This document shows, one piece after another, positions 8,905 to 17,506 of a stretch of 64,000 bases of DNA. Position 1 is the first letter of the stretch; each line of letters begins with the position of its first letter. Source of the DNA: Nocardia nova SH22a (lineage in GTDB: Bacteria > Actinomycetota > Actinomycetes > Mycobacteriales > Mycobacteriaceae); contig NZ_CP006850.1 in assembly GCF_000523235.1 (NCBI RefSeq), forward strand, positions 3,906,001-3,970,000, written 5' to 3'. The notes under the pieces were generated by a model, which worked only from the letters and a program-made list of their open reading frames with translations, was not told the origin of the DNA and searched no databases. Made by a program: the position numbers and the translations under genes.

Positions 8905-10625
8905 CGGCACTCGACCCGGACGCGCCACCGGCTGGTCGCGAGTTCGACAGTGATCCCTGGTGCCATAGACGCCAGGGTGCGGCCGTCGCCCGCCCAGGCG
9001 TACACCGCAGAGGGCAAGACGTCGGCGGGGCCGTCGGTGACCATCTCGACGCGCTCGCCCGAACGGCCCGCCACCCGGCACCGGTGACCGTCCACGATCG
9101 CGGCTATCGTGCAGAAAGGGTTGTCGCGCAAGATATTCAGCAACGTTGTCCAGATATCGTGACCGGCGTCCGAGCTCCTGGCTATCAGGACATCGGCGCG
9201 GGTCCGTATCGACAGCATCGGATAGTCGATGGTGCTGCACAAATGGCCGTCGGCGAGGCCAGGGCGCCACGCGCCGTGCCGCTGGATCTCTGCGGGGCGG
9301 CGGACGAGCTGTACCAGTCTGGTGTCCAGCCGGGACCGTGCGGTGACCTCGTCGGCAAATATCGCCGAGGTGGAGTGCGGGGTCGGCGCCGGAAGTACGC
9401 GTGCGGGTGTTTCCGTCGGCGGTGGTGCCAGATCCAGGATCTCGTAGCACAGTGCGCGCAGCCGGTCGTGTGCTTGCCCGGGAGCCGAGGTCACCAGATC
9501 AGTCACTGAATCGAAGTATCTCGGGCGGTGATCGGCGATCGCCTTGTCGATACATTTCCGCAGTGGGCCCGTCGCAGGAAGGCGGCCCGCAAGCCGGCCC
9601 AGTTCCGAGACAGGGGTGCCGTCGGGGACATCCGGAAATGCGCACAACAGGGTCGGCCGCCCGATCGCCGCACCGTATCCGGTCACCGATCCGTTGTCTC
9701 CGATGATCAGATCGGCGGCGATGAGTCCACTTCGCCAGTCGTCGATTTCGGGCAGGATTATCAATCCGGATCGCATGCAATCGGCGAGCCAGCGGCGGAT
9801 CAGACCCGGTCCGTGATGATGGCTGATATTCGGATGCAGCGCCGTCGCGACAACATACGAATCTCGCGGCAGTTCGGCCAGCAGGGAACGCAGCAGATCG
9901 AATCGCGCGCCGAGCGTGGACTCGTCCGACCACGTGGAAGAGACATAGACCAGGATTCGATCTGCGATGCCGAGCGCGGCGCGATATCGTTCGCGAAAAG
10001 GCAGACTCGCTACAATTCGATCGAAACAGGGGTCCCCCGCGACGACGGCGGCCGGCACCGCGGCCGGAGCTGCGGCAGCGAGCATGGCCACCTGATCGTC
10101 ATGCGACAACACCAGCGCCCGAGCAGCGGGTTTACCCTGGCGCAGGACCCACTCGGGAGACAACCCGAACACCTGGTTCCTGGTTCCTGGTTCCTGGTTC
10201 CTGGTTCCTGGTTCCTGGTTCCTGGTTCCTGGTTCCTGGTTCCTGGTTGGAGAGTATTTAGTATATCCGATTCCGTGGGAAAGAATTACGAGTGGGGAAA
10301 ATAATTCTGTCACCTTGTCGTGATGGCTTGCGGTAATCGCCAGATCGAACTCGGCGTTCTTGGCGACAGCCCATGGAATGGTGATTATTCCGATCTTCTC
10401 GAGCTCGTCGACGAGCTCGTGCCGGAACGGATCGGATTCTGTTGCACTGAACACGATTTGGATCCGCGCGTCGCTGTCGAAAATATCGAGGACGTCGAGT
10501 AGTCGGCTCAATGTGGTGATGTTGTGTGCGATGAGGAGTGCCGTGCGGGTGGTACCTATGGTTGCCCATTGCCGGGAGATGAGGCCCGAGGACACTGGTG
10601 TCGGGTTGTGCCCGTTGGTCACCAC
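8901..10625 (-). CDS. GT-B-fold glycerophosphotransferase/epimerase-like protein with heptad repeat
   Basis: 574 residues, GTG start preceded by AGGCAGGA. The middle part (about residues 215-360) resembles CDP-glycerol glycerophosphotransferase/UDP-GlcNAc-epimerase-like GT-B proteins: LVYVSSTWSDESTLG, then ALHPNISHHH, then ADLIIGDNGSVTGYGAAIGRPT, the usual donor-binding DxxS..E/G-type loop. The N-lobe is interrupted at about residues 126-151 by a perfect RNQEPGT repeat encoded by 11 copies of a 7-bp unit. The C-terminal 150 residues form a separate, unrecognised domain. It overlaps the convergent TPR gene by 4 bases. Wall or surface polymer synthesis is a plausible but unproven role. Confidence 0.7.
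   Translation of the reverse strand: MVTNGHNPTPVSSGLISRQWATIGTTRTALLIAHNITTLSRLLDVLDIFDSDARIQIVFSATESDPFRHELVDELEKIGIITIPWAVAKNAEFDLAITASHHDKVTELFSPLVILSHGIGYTKYSPTRNQEPGTRNQEPGTRNQEPGTRNQVFGLSPEWVLRQGKPAARALVLSHDDQVAMLAAAAPAAVPAAVVAGDPCFDRIVASLPFRERYRAALGIADRILVYVSSTWSDESTLGARFDLLRSLLAELPRDSYVVATALHPNISHHHGPGLIRRWLADCMRSGLIILPEIDDWRSGLIAADLIIGDNGSVTGYGAAIGRPTLLCAFPDVPDGTPVSELGRLAGRLPATGPLRKCIDKAIADHRPRYFDSVTDLVTSAPGQAHDRLRALCYEILDLAPPPTETPARVLPAPTPHSTSAIFADEVTARSRLDTRLVQLVRRPAEIQRHGAWRPGLADGHLCSTIDYPMLSIRTRADVLIARSSDAGHDIWTTLLNILRDNPFCTIAAIVDGHRCRVAGRSGERVEMVTDGPADVLPSAVYAWAGDGRTLASMAPGITVELATSRWRVRVECR
10172..10248. repeat. Eleven perfect tandem copies of CCTGGTT
   Basis: A 77-bp array of an exact 7-bp unit (plus-strand CCTGGTT; AACCAGG on the coding strand) inside the 574-residue gene. 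Because 7 is not a multiple of 3, each gain or loss of one copy shifts the downstream reading frame. All three frames through the array are open and encode the same heptapeptide period. The array is in frame with both flanks at 11 copies. Confidence 0.97.
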
Positions 10626-10721
10626 AGGTCCTGCCTCTCATTCTTCCCGGCATCAGCTTAGCGTTGGGCCGAGATGTCCCGCTCCAGGGCGGCGACGGCA
10701 ACGCAGGAGTCGGCTACCGGG

Positions 10722-11525
10722 CTACTTGCGCGCGACGCACGCGTAGGCTGACACCTGCGCGTCCATCTTCTTCGGCGGTGCGACACCGTCCAAGTGCCAG
10801 CGGTGCGGTACTTCCACACCGGGTTCGACCAGCTCCAATCCTTCGAAGAATCCCAGGAATTCGTCTCGGCTCCGGACCTGGCACGGCAGGCCGCTGCGCC
10901 GGTACACCTCGACGACGGCAGCTATCGCCGTCGGATCGAAGTCCGGCGTGACGTGCGTCATCACCAGATACGAGCCGGGCGCCAGTGCGTCCATCAGCGC
11001 CTTGACGATTCCGTAGGCGTCCTGTTCGTCGGGAACGAAATGCATCAGCGCATTGAGGCTCAGGGCGACCGGGCGGCTCAGATCGAGGGTGTCGCGCAAT
11101 CCCGGTGCGTCGAGGATCTTCTCGGGTGTCGTGACATCGGCGGAGACATAGTTGGTGCGGCCCTCGGGCGAGCTGACCATCAACGCCCTGGCATGGACGA
11201 GCACGATCGGATCGTTGTCGACGTACACCACTCGTGCGTCGGGCGCGATCTGCTGGGCCACCTGATGCAGGTTCGGCTCGGTGGGGATACCGGTTCCGAT
11301 ATCGAGGAATTGATCGATGCCCGCGCGGACGAGGAACCGTGTGACGCGATGGATGAACGCCCGGTTCTGCTGCGCGGCCGCGCGCACTCCGGGCCAGATC
11401 TTCACAACCTGTTCAGCCGCTTCGGCATCCGCGGCGTAATGGTCCTGGCCGCCGAGGTAGTAGTCGTACATCCGGGCGGTGTGAGGCTGGTTCTGTCGCA
11501 GGTCGACAGGAGAGCCGGGTTCCAC
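10722..11525 (-). CDS. SAM-dependent methyltransferase (DUF574/Methyltransf_19)
   Basis: 267 residues, GTG start behind AAAGGAC. It matches the actinobacterial DUF574 family: NQPHTARMYDYYLGG near the start, the SAM-binding glycine motif FLDIGTGIPTEPN, the acidic ribose-binding VVYVDNDPIV, and the NALMHFVPD block. The substrate is not known for this family, which is abundant in Streptomyces and Nocardia. Length and all motifs are standard. It is a single gene with no evident operon partners; the next leftward gene starts 96 bases downstream. Confidence 0.9.
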   Translation of the reverse strand: MEPGSPVDLRQNQPHTARMYDYYLGGQDHYAADAEAAEQVVKIWPGVRAAAQQNRAFIHRVTRFLVRAGIDQFLDIGTGIPTEPNLHQVAQQIAPDARVVYVDNDPIVLVHARALMVSSPEGRTNYVSADVTTPEKILDAPGLRDTLDLSRPVALSLNALMHFVPDEQDAYGIVKALMDALAPGSYLVMTHVTPDFDPTAIAAVVEVYRRSGLPCQVRSRDEFLGFFEGLELVEPGVEVPHRWHLDGVAPPKKMDAQVSAYACVARK

Positions 11526-11836
11526 GGGCGGGCGTCCTTTCGCAGTCGAGACGAATTCACGTTAGCAAGCCGGCAGGGTGCACAGGCCCTTTCGATCTTG
11601 TTGGGGGAGTGTGTGCTTCGCCGTCGCGCCGGACGCCCGAGGGCCTGGGGTTCGGGTCCGTGATCGCCTCTAGGCCGACTTGTTATATCGAGCGTGCATG
11701 AGATCGCCTGCCCCGCAGTATCGTTGGAGAAGGCGTGGTAGCCCGGTGAGGTGTCGGCACTTCCCGGCAATGGGGTACGGCCGCACCGCTTCGTAGTGCC
11801 GTCGGGTCGCGCCGGAGGTGGGAAAGGCGGGCCGAG
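11526..11836. other. Intergenic region, no gene seen
   Basis: About 310 bases between the divergent methyltransferase and the small secreted protein. I see no convincing coding region or RNA gene. TTGTTATATCGAG near 11690 is an AT-rich patch that could belong to a promoter for the rightward gene, but no clear -35/-10 pair is evident. Confidence 0.4.
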
Positions 11837-12190
11837 ATGCCTCGAAACATTCTGTTCGATACCAGGCGCGCGTTCGCCGTCATGGTTGTGCCGTTGGTCG
11901 CGACGGCAGTCTTCGCCGGGGCCGCGTCCGCCGACAATGGTCCGGCCGCCGAGCCCGTCGCGGGCATTCCGCTGCAGAGCGAGGACACCGCCACCAACCC
12001 CGGTGCCCTGATTCCCGACCCGGTGCTGAACGGTTCGTCCGCCGGCGCCTCGGTCGGCTCCGCGGTCGGTTCGGCTGTCGGGATCGCGACCGGCTCGGCG
12101 ACCGGTTCCGGCGGTTCGCTGCTCGGCGCGGTGATCGGCGCACTGGTCGGCCTGACGAATCCCGGTGTGATTCCACAGGTTCTGCCCTGA
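11837..12190 (+). CDS. Small secreted Gly/Ala/Ser-rich protein
   Basis: 117 residues. A Sec signal peptide is visible: the basic start MPRNILFDTRRAF, a hydrophobic core AVMVVPLVATAVFAGA and a likely cleavage after ASA. The mature part is acidic-neutral and then changes to Gly/Ser/Ala-rich small-residue repeats (GSSAGASVGSAVGSAVG) with a hydrophobic end. Such short exported proteins are common in Nocardia and Mycobacterium and have no assigned function. It is preceded by GGGCCGAG before the ATG. No neighbours share its strand closely. Confidence 0.8.
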   Translation: MPRNILFDTRRAFAVMVVPLVATAVFAGAASADNGPAAEPVAGIPLQSEDTATNPGALIPDPVLNGSSAGASVGSAVGSAVGIATGSATGSGGSLLGAVIGALVGLTNPGVIPQVLP

Positions 12191-12215
12191 TCCGGACGGT
12201 CGGGCGCCTCGCGAG

Positions 12216-13133
12216 TCAGGCCGCTGGTGAGCCGAACTCGCCGAGCACCGTCCCGTGCCGGACGACACCGGACAGTCCCGGCAGTTCGGCCGGTGCCGAC
12301 CAGGTCCGGAAGTCGTCGTAGCTGTCGCTGTAGAGGTAGCGGCCCTCGGTGTAGGCGTCGAGATAGATGCGGTGCCCGCCGTCGGGCAGCGCCACTACCG
12401 ACGGCCCTTCCCTCGGCCCGCCCCATCCGGCCCAATCACCTTGGGCCACAAAGCTGTACGGGCCCAATGGATTGTCGGCCACCGCCAGTTCGACGAGTTT
12501 CGTGTCCTCGTTCTTCACGAACGCGTACACCCGCCCGTGCAGCCGCACCAGCTCCGCATCGATATAGCCCAGTGAGCCCGGACGGCCCGGGCACAGGCCC
12601 AGCAGTGGAATCGGCGGCGTCCACGCCGAGAACCCCGCGCCCAGCGGTGTCACCAGATGTGGCGTGAAGCCGTGCCCCCAGGTCAGCGACACGACGATCC
12701 CGACGCGACCTGTCACGTCGACGTACCATTCCGGTGCCCACGCCCCCTCCAACCGGCCGAGTACCAGCATCGGAATCGGAGCCATCGGCGTCCAGTCGAT
12801 CCGATCCCGGCTGCGCGCCACACCGATCGAGGTCGCATCGGCGGCCGTCGTGTAGGTGAGGTAGTACCAGCCGTCGGTGTGCAAGAGCACGCTGGGATCG
12901 CGGACCAATCCGGTCGGTGGCGTGTAGGCGTGGGTGGCTACCGGGGTGAACCGGATTCCGTCGATCGATTCGTACACCGCCAGTGTGGTGTCGCTGTCGG
13001 CCCGGAAAGCGGTCATCGTGTACCGCACGGGAATTCGCCGCTCGCCGCCCACCGGCTGTGCGCTCGCGGTCCCCGCCGCGAGCAACGGCAGCCCCGCCAG
13101 CAGCGTGAGCGCGGATCTGCGACCTATCGCCAT
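12216..13133 (-). CDS. Exported GH43/beta-fructosidase-like five-bladed propeller protein
   Basis: 305 residues. The N-terminus MAIGRRSALTLLAGL with a following hydrophobic stretch and ASA cleavage site looks like a Tat or Sec signal (RR followed by S-A-L). The mature sequence has repeated SIDGIRFTPV, DPSVLLHTDGWYYLTY and SRDRIDWTP blocks characteristic of GH43/32-type propellers, where blades carry SxDxxxW signatures. A general-acid Glu is plausible in the EGPSV or LEGAWAPEW segments but cannot be assigned. The start was set at the ATG at 13131-13133 because the upstream frame is non-coding. Substrate is unknown. Confidence 0.75.
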   Translation of the reverse strand: MAIGRRSALTLLAGLPLLAAGTASAQPVGGERRIPVRYTMTAFRADSDTTLAVYESIDGIRFTPVATHAYTPPTGLVRDPSVLLHTDGWYYLTYTTAADATSIGVARSRDRIDWTPMAPIPMLVLGRLEGAWAPEWYVDVTGRVGIVVSLTWGHGFTPHLVTPLGAGFSAWTPPIPLLGLCPGRPGSLGYIDAELVRLHGRVYAFVKNEDTKLVELAVADNPLGPYSFVAQGDWAGWGGPREGPSVVALPDGGHRIYLDAYTEGRYLYSDSYDDFRTWSAPAELPGLSGVVRHGTVLGEFGSPAA

Positions 13134-13217
13134 GAGCAGGGATTCTGCGGTGCGAGCGGGGCGATTCACCGCAGGCGCGCCGGTCGTGTCGGACCGGCGA
13201 CCTAGGCTGGATTGGTG

Positions 13218-13604
13218 ATGCCCGACCGTGCCGACCTCGATGCTCGCCTCGGCGAGATCGCCCGGCACCCGTTCCGGGCGAAATTCCACCTGCGCGCGCC
13301 CGAGCGAGAGTTCGTCGCGCTGCGCGGTATGCCCGTCGTGCGGCAGCACGCCGCCGACCTCATCGGCAAACGCCTCGCCCCGGCTCACCCCGCCAAGGAC
13401 GGCAAGCAAACTCCTTGGGGCGGCCATCCGGTGTTCCGCGCTCAACATGCCACCGGCACCTGTTGCCGCGGTTGTTTGCAGCGCACGCACGGTATCGCCA
13501 AGGGCCACGAGCTGACCAGCCGCGAACGCGAATACGTCGTCGAAATCATCTGCCGCTGGATCGAATTGGAATGCGCGCGCCGGAACCCGGCGACGAGCGG
13601 ATGA
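13218..13604 (+). CDS. DUF4186 family protein
   Basis: 128 residues. The sequence matches the DUF4186 pattern closely: HPFRAKFHLRAPEREF, HAADLIGKRLAPAHP, DGKQTPWGGHPVF and the invariant QHATGTCCRGCLQR, then HGIAKG and a helical end. The Cys pair and His residues suggest a metal site, but no activity is established for the family. The ATG at 13218 was preferred to the TTG and GTG just upstream. It is convergent with the kinase gene, whose stop is 13 bases away. Confidence 0.9.
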   Translation: MPDRADLDARLGEIARHPFRAKFHLRAPEREFVALRGMPVVRQHAADLIGKRLAPAHPAKDGKQTPWGGHPVFRAQHATGTCCRGCLQRTHGIAKGHELTSREREYVVEIICRWIELECARRNPATSG

Positions 13605-13617
13605 CGAGTTCTGCCGA

Positions 13618-15510
13618 TCAGGGCTTCGGTTCGGACGCGGCGGCGACACGTTCGAGCGCTTGGAGATCCTTCTCGATGACGCCGTAGAGCAGATAGGCCA
13701 GCACGAACCCGACGATGCCGCCGACACACAGGATGCGCACCGCCCACACGATGGATTCGATATCGGCCGCCGGCAGGAACGTGACCCCGGTGACGCCGAC
13801 CAGCGGCACCGCGGCGGCCACGGTGAGGAAGAAACCGGCGCGCCGGGCGAGCAGGCGCAGATGTTCGACATCGGCCGCGTCGGAGCGTCCGTGCGCCAGG
13901 AACAGCGGGTACAGGAATCGCACCACGTACCAGGTGATCGCGAAGTAGGGGTATGCCAAGGCGACCGCACCGCACACGACCAGCGACAGCAGGAAATGCG
14001 CGTAGGTGCCGCGGGGAACGCCCCCGGCGACGAGACTCAGCATGACCGGAAACAGCACGCCGCCGAGAAACCAGAACACGAAAGCTATTCCGGCCACCCG
14101 GTTTCCGAGGTGCAACGCGTCGATGCGCGTCCGGGTCAGCGTCGCGTCGGGATAGTCCCGGCCACGGTGAAGTCCCACGGATATCCGAAGCAGATGGCGC
14201 GCGGTGTAGAGGATCAGCGCGGTGGCGACGACGATGGCCAGCGGATACAACACCTGGGCGACATCGTGGAAGGACTGCTGCACCTCGGGCGTGAGCTTCG
14301 CGACGATCAACGTCTTGTTGTAGTAGTAGTTGTACCAAGCTGCTGCGATGTTCGGGACGGCGATCGCTACCGCGAGAATCGGTATCGGCCACAACGGCCC
14401 GCTCAATCGGTGACCGTGCGGCGGCGCATCGACCAGATTCCGGGCCCGCGGGTCCAGGCACAGCTCGAACTGCTGCGCGAGTTCCGCGCCGCCGGCCCAC
14501 CGATCGGCCCGGTCCGGCTCCAGACAGGTCAGCAGTACGCGGCGCAGCGAGGGCGGACAGTCGGGCGGAAGATCGTCGAGAAAACGCGGCGCGATCGGCC
14601 GGCGGCGCAACTCCAGCAGCTGCTCGATCGAGTCCTGGGAATCGGCGGCCTCGATCCGGGGAAACGGCCGCTGCCCGGTCAACAGCTCCCACAGCATCAC
14701 GCCGAGGGCGTAGATATCGCTGCGGGTGTCGAGGTCGTCGATCGTGCCGGGCAGATGCGGATGGCTCGCCTCGAGGTGTTCGGGCGACATGTAGGCCAGC
14801 GATCCGCCGAAATACGTCGCCGGACTGCTGCCCGCGACGTGATCGCTGAAGCTGATGTTGAAATCGGCCAATTTGGGTGCGCCGTCGGCCGACAGCAGCA
14901 CATTCGCCGGTTTGATGTCGCGATGCAGCACCCCGCGCCGTTCGGCGTAGGCGAGCGCTTCGGCGAGCCGACGTCCCAGCCAGGCCACCGTCTCGGGCCA
15001 CGACAGCGCCGCCACCTCGTCGCGGGCGCGCAGGCCGGAGGTCGGTATCTCGCCCTTGTCCTCCAGCGCTTGGTCGACCGCGTCGAGCAGCAGCTGCCCG
15101 GTGCGCCGTTGTGGCGGTGTCGCGCGGACCCGCTGCAACACCGACGACAGCGTCCCGCCCGGCACATACTGCATATACAGCAGCTTCAGCCCGCGATCGG
15201 GCAGTACCCGCTGGTCGTACACCCGGACGATGGACTCGTGATCCAGCTGGGCGAGGGTCTGCGGTTCGATGCCGTGATCAGCGGAGATCTTGACCGCGAC
15301 CAGTCGCTGCATCGACCGCTGTCGTGCCAGGAACACCTTGGCGAACGCACCGTGGCCCAGCTCCAGCAGCAGATCGAAATCGTCGATCCGGACGCCGGGC
15401 TGGACGCCGTCCCCGGGCTCGGGGGCGTCCGGCCGCTCGCCGATCGGCTGCGGCTCGGTATGCACCGTCGGATCGAACGCCGCGGTGGCATCGCCCTCTG
15501 GTCGAGCCAT
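13618..15510 (-). CDS. Membrane Ser/Thr protein kinase
   Basis: 630 residues. The N-terminal kinase domain (about 40-345) has the glycine loop LGHGAFAKV, the lysine VAVKI, HRDIKPANVLL and a DFN in place of the usual DFG, then SPEHLEA in place of the APE. The C-terminal 270 residues or so hold about six hydrophobic helices (for example PILAVAIAVPNIAA, YPLAIVVATALILY, GIAFVFWFLGGVLF), so the catalytic part is on the cytoplasmic side of a polytopic membrane domain. This differs from the PknB layout, with its single span and PASTA repeats. The large basic linker at 390 precedes the first helix. The ligand sensed is unknown. Confidence 0.9.
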   Translation of the reverse strand: MARPEGDATAAFDPTVHTEPQPIGERPDAPEPGDGVQPGVRIDDFDLLLELGHGAFAKVFLARQRSMQRLVAVKISADHGIEPQTLAQLDHESIVRVYDQRVLPDRGLKLLYMQYVPGGTLSSVLQRVRATPPQRRTGQLLLDAVDQALEDKGEIPTSGLRARDEVAALSWPETVAWLGRRLAEALAYAERRGVLHRDIKPANVLLSADGAPKLADFNISFSDHVAGSSPATYFGGSLAYMSPEHLEASHPHLPGTIDDLDTRSDIYALGVMLWELLTGQRPFPRIEAADSQDSIEQLLELRRRPIAPRFLDDLPPDCPPSLRRVLLTCLEPDRADRWAGGAELAQQFELCLDPRARNLVDAPPHGHRLSGPLWPIPILAVAIAVPNIAAAWYNYYYNKTLIVAKLTPEVQQSFHDVAQVLYPLAIVVATALILYTARHLLRISVGLHRGRDYPDATLTRTRIDALHLGNRVAGIAFVFWFLGGVLFPVMLSLVAGGVPRGTYAHFLLSLVVCGAVALAYPYFAITWYVVRFLYPLFLAHGRSDAADVEHLRLLARRAGFFLTVAAAVPLVGVTGVTFLPAADIESIVWAVRILCVGGIVGFVLAYLLYGVIEKDLQALERVAAASEPKP

Positions 15511-15569
15511 GCTGAATTTTATCGCGCGGGACCGGCCGCGGCCTGCCCGCGCGACCTGGAGTTATCCCG

Positions 15570-16094
15570 TCAGCACACGCTCAACGCGTCGCGGATCAGG
15601 GCGAGGTGATGTTCGACGACCGGGGCCGCGCCATCGGCGACCGCCGTGACCTGCGGCGCCGCACCATCCGCCTGTTCGGCCGTGACGGCCTGCAGCGTCT
15701 GGGTGTGGAAGCCCTCCTGCATGTGCAGCCAGGCCAGATCGAAGTCGTGTCCTGTCTTGCGGTCGGTATCGGTCATCTGCTGGACCTGATCCGGACTCGG
15801 CGACAACGGCAGCGCGACTCCGTTCGCCACGGCCACCTCCCCGCCCACGGCCTCGAGGCGGCTGTGATCGGCGACGAACATCGCGCCGATATCGCGGACC
15901 TGCGTGCAGCTGCCCATCGCCGCCGCACGCGCACCGGACGCGATCTCGGCGAGATTGCCCTGATGGGCCGCGACGAGGAACTGCTGGTCCTGCGGCGCCA
16001 GCGGCGGCGGCGCCGCATTGCCGACCACGGGCGTCGCGAGACCGATACCCGCGGCGACAGCGGTCGTCAGCAACAAACGGTGAGGTGATCGCAT
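15570..16094 (-). CDS. Exported DUF4142 protein
   Basis: 174 residues from the ATG at 16092-16094. It has a signal peptide (MRSPHRLLLTTAVAAGIGLATPVVGNA) and then a four-helix DUF4142 domain, recognisable by DQQFLVAAHQGNLAEI, VRDIGAMFVADHS and DFDLAWLHMQEGFH. The family is a ferritin-like periplasmic or exported helical bundle without known activity. The start upstream (MGIRSANN) was rejected because it would bury the signal peptide. The SnoaL-like gene diverges from it across a 218-base region. Confidence 0.88.
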   Translation of the reverse strand: MRSPHRLLLTTAVAAGIGLATPVVGNAAPPPLAPQDQQFLVAAHQGNLAEIASGARAAAMGSCTQVRDIGAMFVADHSRLEAVGGEVAVANGVALPLSPSPDQVQQMTDTDRKTGHDFDLAWLHMQEGFHTQTLQAVTAEQADGAAPQVTAVADGAAPVVEHHLALIRDALSVC

Positions 16095-16312
16095 GAGTCC
16101 TCCTGTTCGCCGATTATTCGCAGACCGGATGCCCACTGCTGAGCGCTATCGCGGATTTCCCTCGATATCATGTGGCCTGGACGCTCCATAGTCAGCCCAT
16201 ACCCGATGCCGTCGGGTCCAACCGCGAACGCCACGCCGTCTCGCTTCGCGGCGGGGGTGCAAGCCGCCGAGATGCCCCTGTCGATGACGACGGGTGGACG
16301 TACGTTGAAACG

Positions 16313-16759
16313 ATGAGTGTCGATACACACGGCAGGCGTCCGAAGGCCGCCGTCGTCGAAACGGATCAGGACGTCGCGCCGGCCGCGATCACGAGGGTGT
16401 TCGAACGTCTCGAGGCTGCCCTCGCGGCGAAGGACGCCACCGCGTTCGACAGCATCTTCACCGACGACGTGGTTTTCATCAATCCGGCGGGCTCGGTCTT
16501 TCCGAACTGGGAAGAACTGCACGCCTACCATCTGACCGCGATGCGGAACAGCCCGGATGCCCAGGCGCACTACGAGATCCTGGCCGTGCGGCGCCTCGCC
16601 GGTGGGCACGCGATCGTCACTGTCGAGCAGACGCTGCGGACACCGGATTTCTCGATCACCAACCGCGGAACATGGGTTTTCACGGAGCGAGACGGCAGCT
16701 GGTGGGTCTGTGCGGTGCACAACACCAATGTGGCCGGAAGGGCACGGGCGAATTCCTGA
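16313..16759 (+). CDS. SnoaL-like / NTF2-fold protein
   Basis: 148 residues. The cone-shaped NTF2 fold is suggested by RVFERLEAALAAKDATAFDSIF, DDVVFINPAG, the aromatic HAYHLTAM helix, and the final sheets VTVEQTLRTP, WVFTERDGSWWVCAVHNT. This pattern is that of the SgcJ/EcaC-like (SnoaL_3) group, of unknown substrate. The ATG at 16313 follows 47 non-family codons in the same frame, so it is the natural start. The gene ends 8 bases before the convergent TetR stop. Confidence 0.85.
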   Translation: MSVDTHGRRPKAAVVETDQDVAPAAITRVFERLEAALAAKDATAFDSIFTDDVVFINPAGSVFPNWEELHAYHLTAMRNSPDAQAHYEILAVRRLAGGHAIVTVEQTLRTPDFSITNRGTWVFTERDGSWWVCAVHNTNVAGRARANS

Positions 16760-16766
16760 CTGGGCG

Positions 16767-17450
16767 CTATGAGGCTTCGTCGAACCGTGCGATGGCATTG
16801 TCGGTGGTCCGCAGCCACAGCGCCGCCATGTCGTCGATGAACTGCCGCTGTGTCATCGCGATCGTTCCGTCGAGCCAGTCGAGCAGTGTGGCGATGCTGC
16901 CGTTCACCAGCAGGGAAGCCGTCAGGTCGATCGTGGGGTCGTCGACGTGGTGGATGGTCCGGCCGTCGGAGGCGAGGACCTGCACGATTCGGCCGATCGC
17001 GGCCCGGCGGCGTTGTGCGGCGGCGTCGGTCGCCGCCATCTCGCCGAACAACACGCGAACGTTGTTCGGATGTTCGACGCCGTAGTTCACGACCTCGTCC
17101 ACCATCGTGTGGATCAGTTCCGCGCGTGGGGCGGTCAGGTCGTTGCGGACCACCAGGGTGAGTAGCTGTTCGGCCAGGGTGTCGATTACGGCGACGGTGA
17201 GGGCGTCGAGGTCGGCGAAACTTTCGTAGAAGTAGCGCCGGATCAAGCCGGCCGATTCGCAGATGCGCTCGACGGTCAGCTGGCGCCAACCTTGTTCCGC
17301 GACAACGACAATCGCCGCGTCGACGAGTGCGGCACGTCGGCGTTCGACCCGCTGCTGCATGGTCAGACCGGCATAGACGCGCCGTTCTGCGCCTGAATCG
17401 GCACCCACTTCCGCCACCTTTCGCCCGGATGTTGACTTCTGCCCGGCCAT
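16767..17450 (-). CDS. TetR-family repressor of the adjacent oxidative operon
   Basis: 227 residues. The N-terminal TetR helix-turn-helix is clear: RRAALVDAAIVVVAEQGW, LTVERICESAG, LIRRYFYESFADLDAL. The C-terminal ligand domain has no recognisable effector class. It diverges from the lipocalin-to-ligase operon. The 56-base gap contains two 18-bp dyads (17453-17494) that lie over both starts, so auto- and operon repression is the likely role. The effector would presumably be the pathway's lipid substrate or its CoA ester (inference). Confidence 0.92.
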   Translation of the reverse strand: MAGQKSTSGRKVAEVGADSGAERRVYAGLTMQQRVERRRAALVDAAIVVVAEQGWRQLTVERICESAGLIRRYFYESFADLDALTVAVIDTLAEQLLTLVVRNDLTAPRAELIHTMVDEVVNYGVEHPNNVRVLFGEMAATDAAAQRRRAAIGRIVQVLASDGRTIHHVDDPTIDLTASLLVNGSIATLLDWLDGTIAMTQRQFIDDMAALWLRTTDNAIARFDEAS

Positions 17451-17452
17451 TC

Positions 17453-17494
17453 TGACACAGTTCTGTATCAGTCGACTGACACAGTGTTGTATCA
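17453..17494. promoter_or_regulatory. Twin TetR operator dyads
   Basis: Two near-identical 18-bp imperfect palindromes, TGACACAGTTCTGTATCA (17453-17470) and TGACACAGTGTTGTATCA (17477-17494), are separated by the 6-bp palindrome GTCGAC. The 24-bp centre spacing places two dimers on nearly the same face of the helix. They sit between the divergent TetR and lipocalin starts. Confidence 0.85.
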
Positions 17495-17506
17495 GATGGA
17501 GGCATC

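Noticed and set aside
10172..10248. CRISPR-like array
   Set aside because: The unit is 7 bp with no spacers; it is a simple tandem repeat within a coding frame, not direct repeats with unique spacers.
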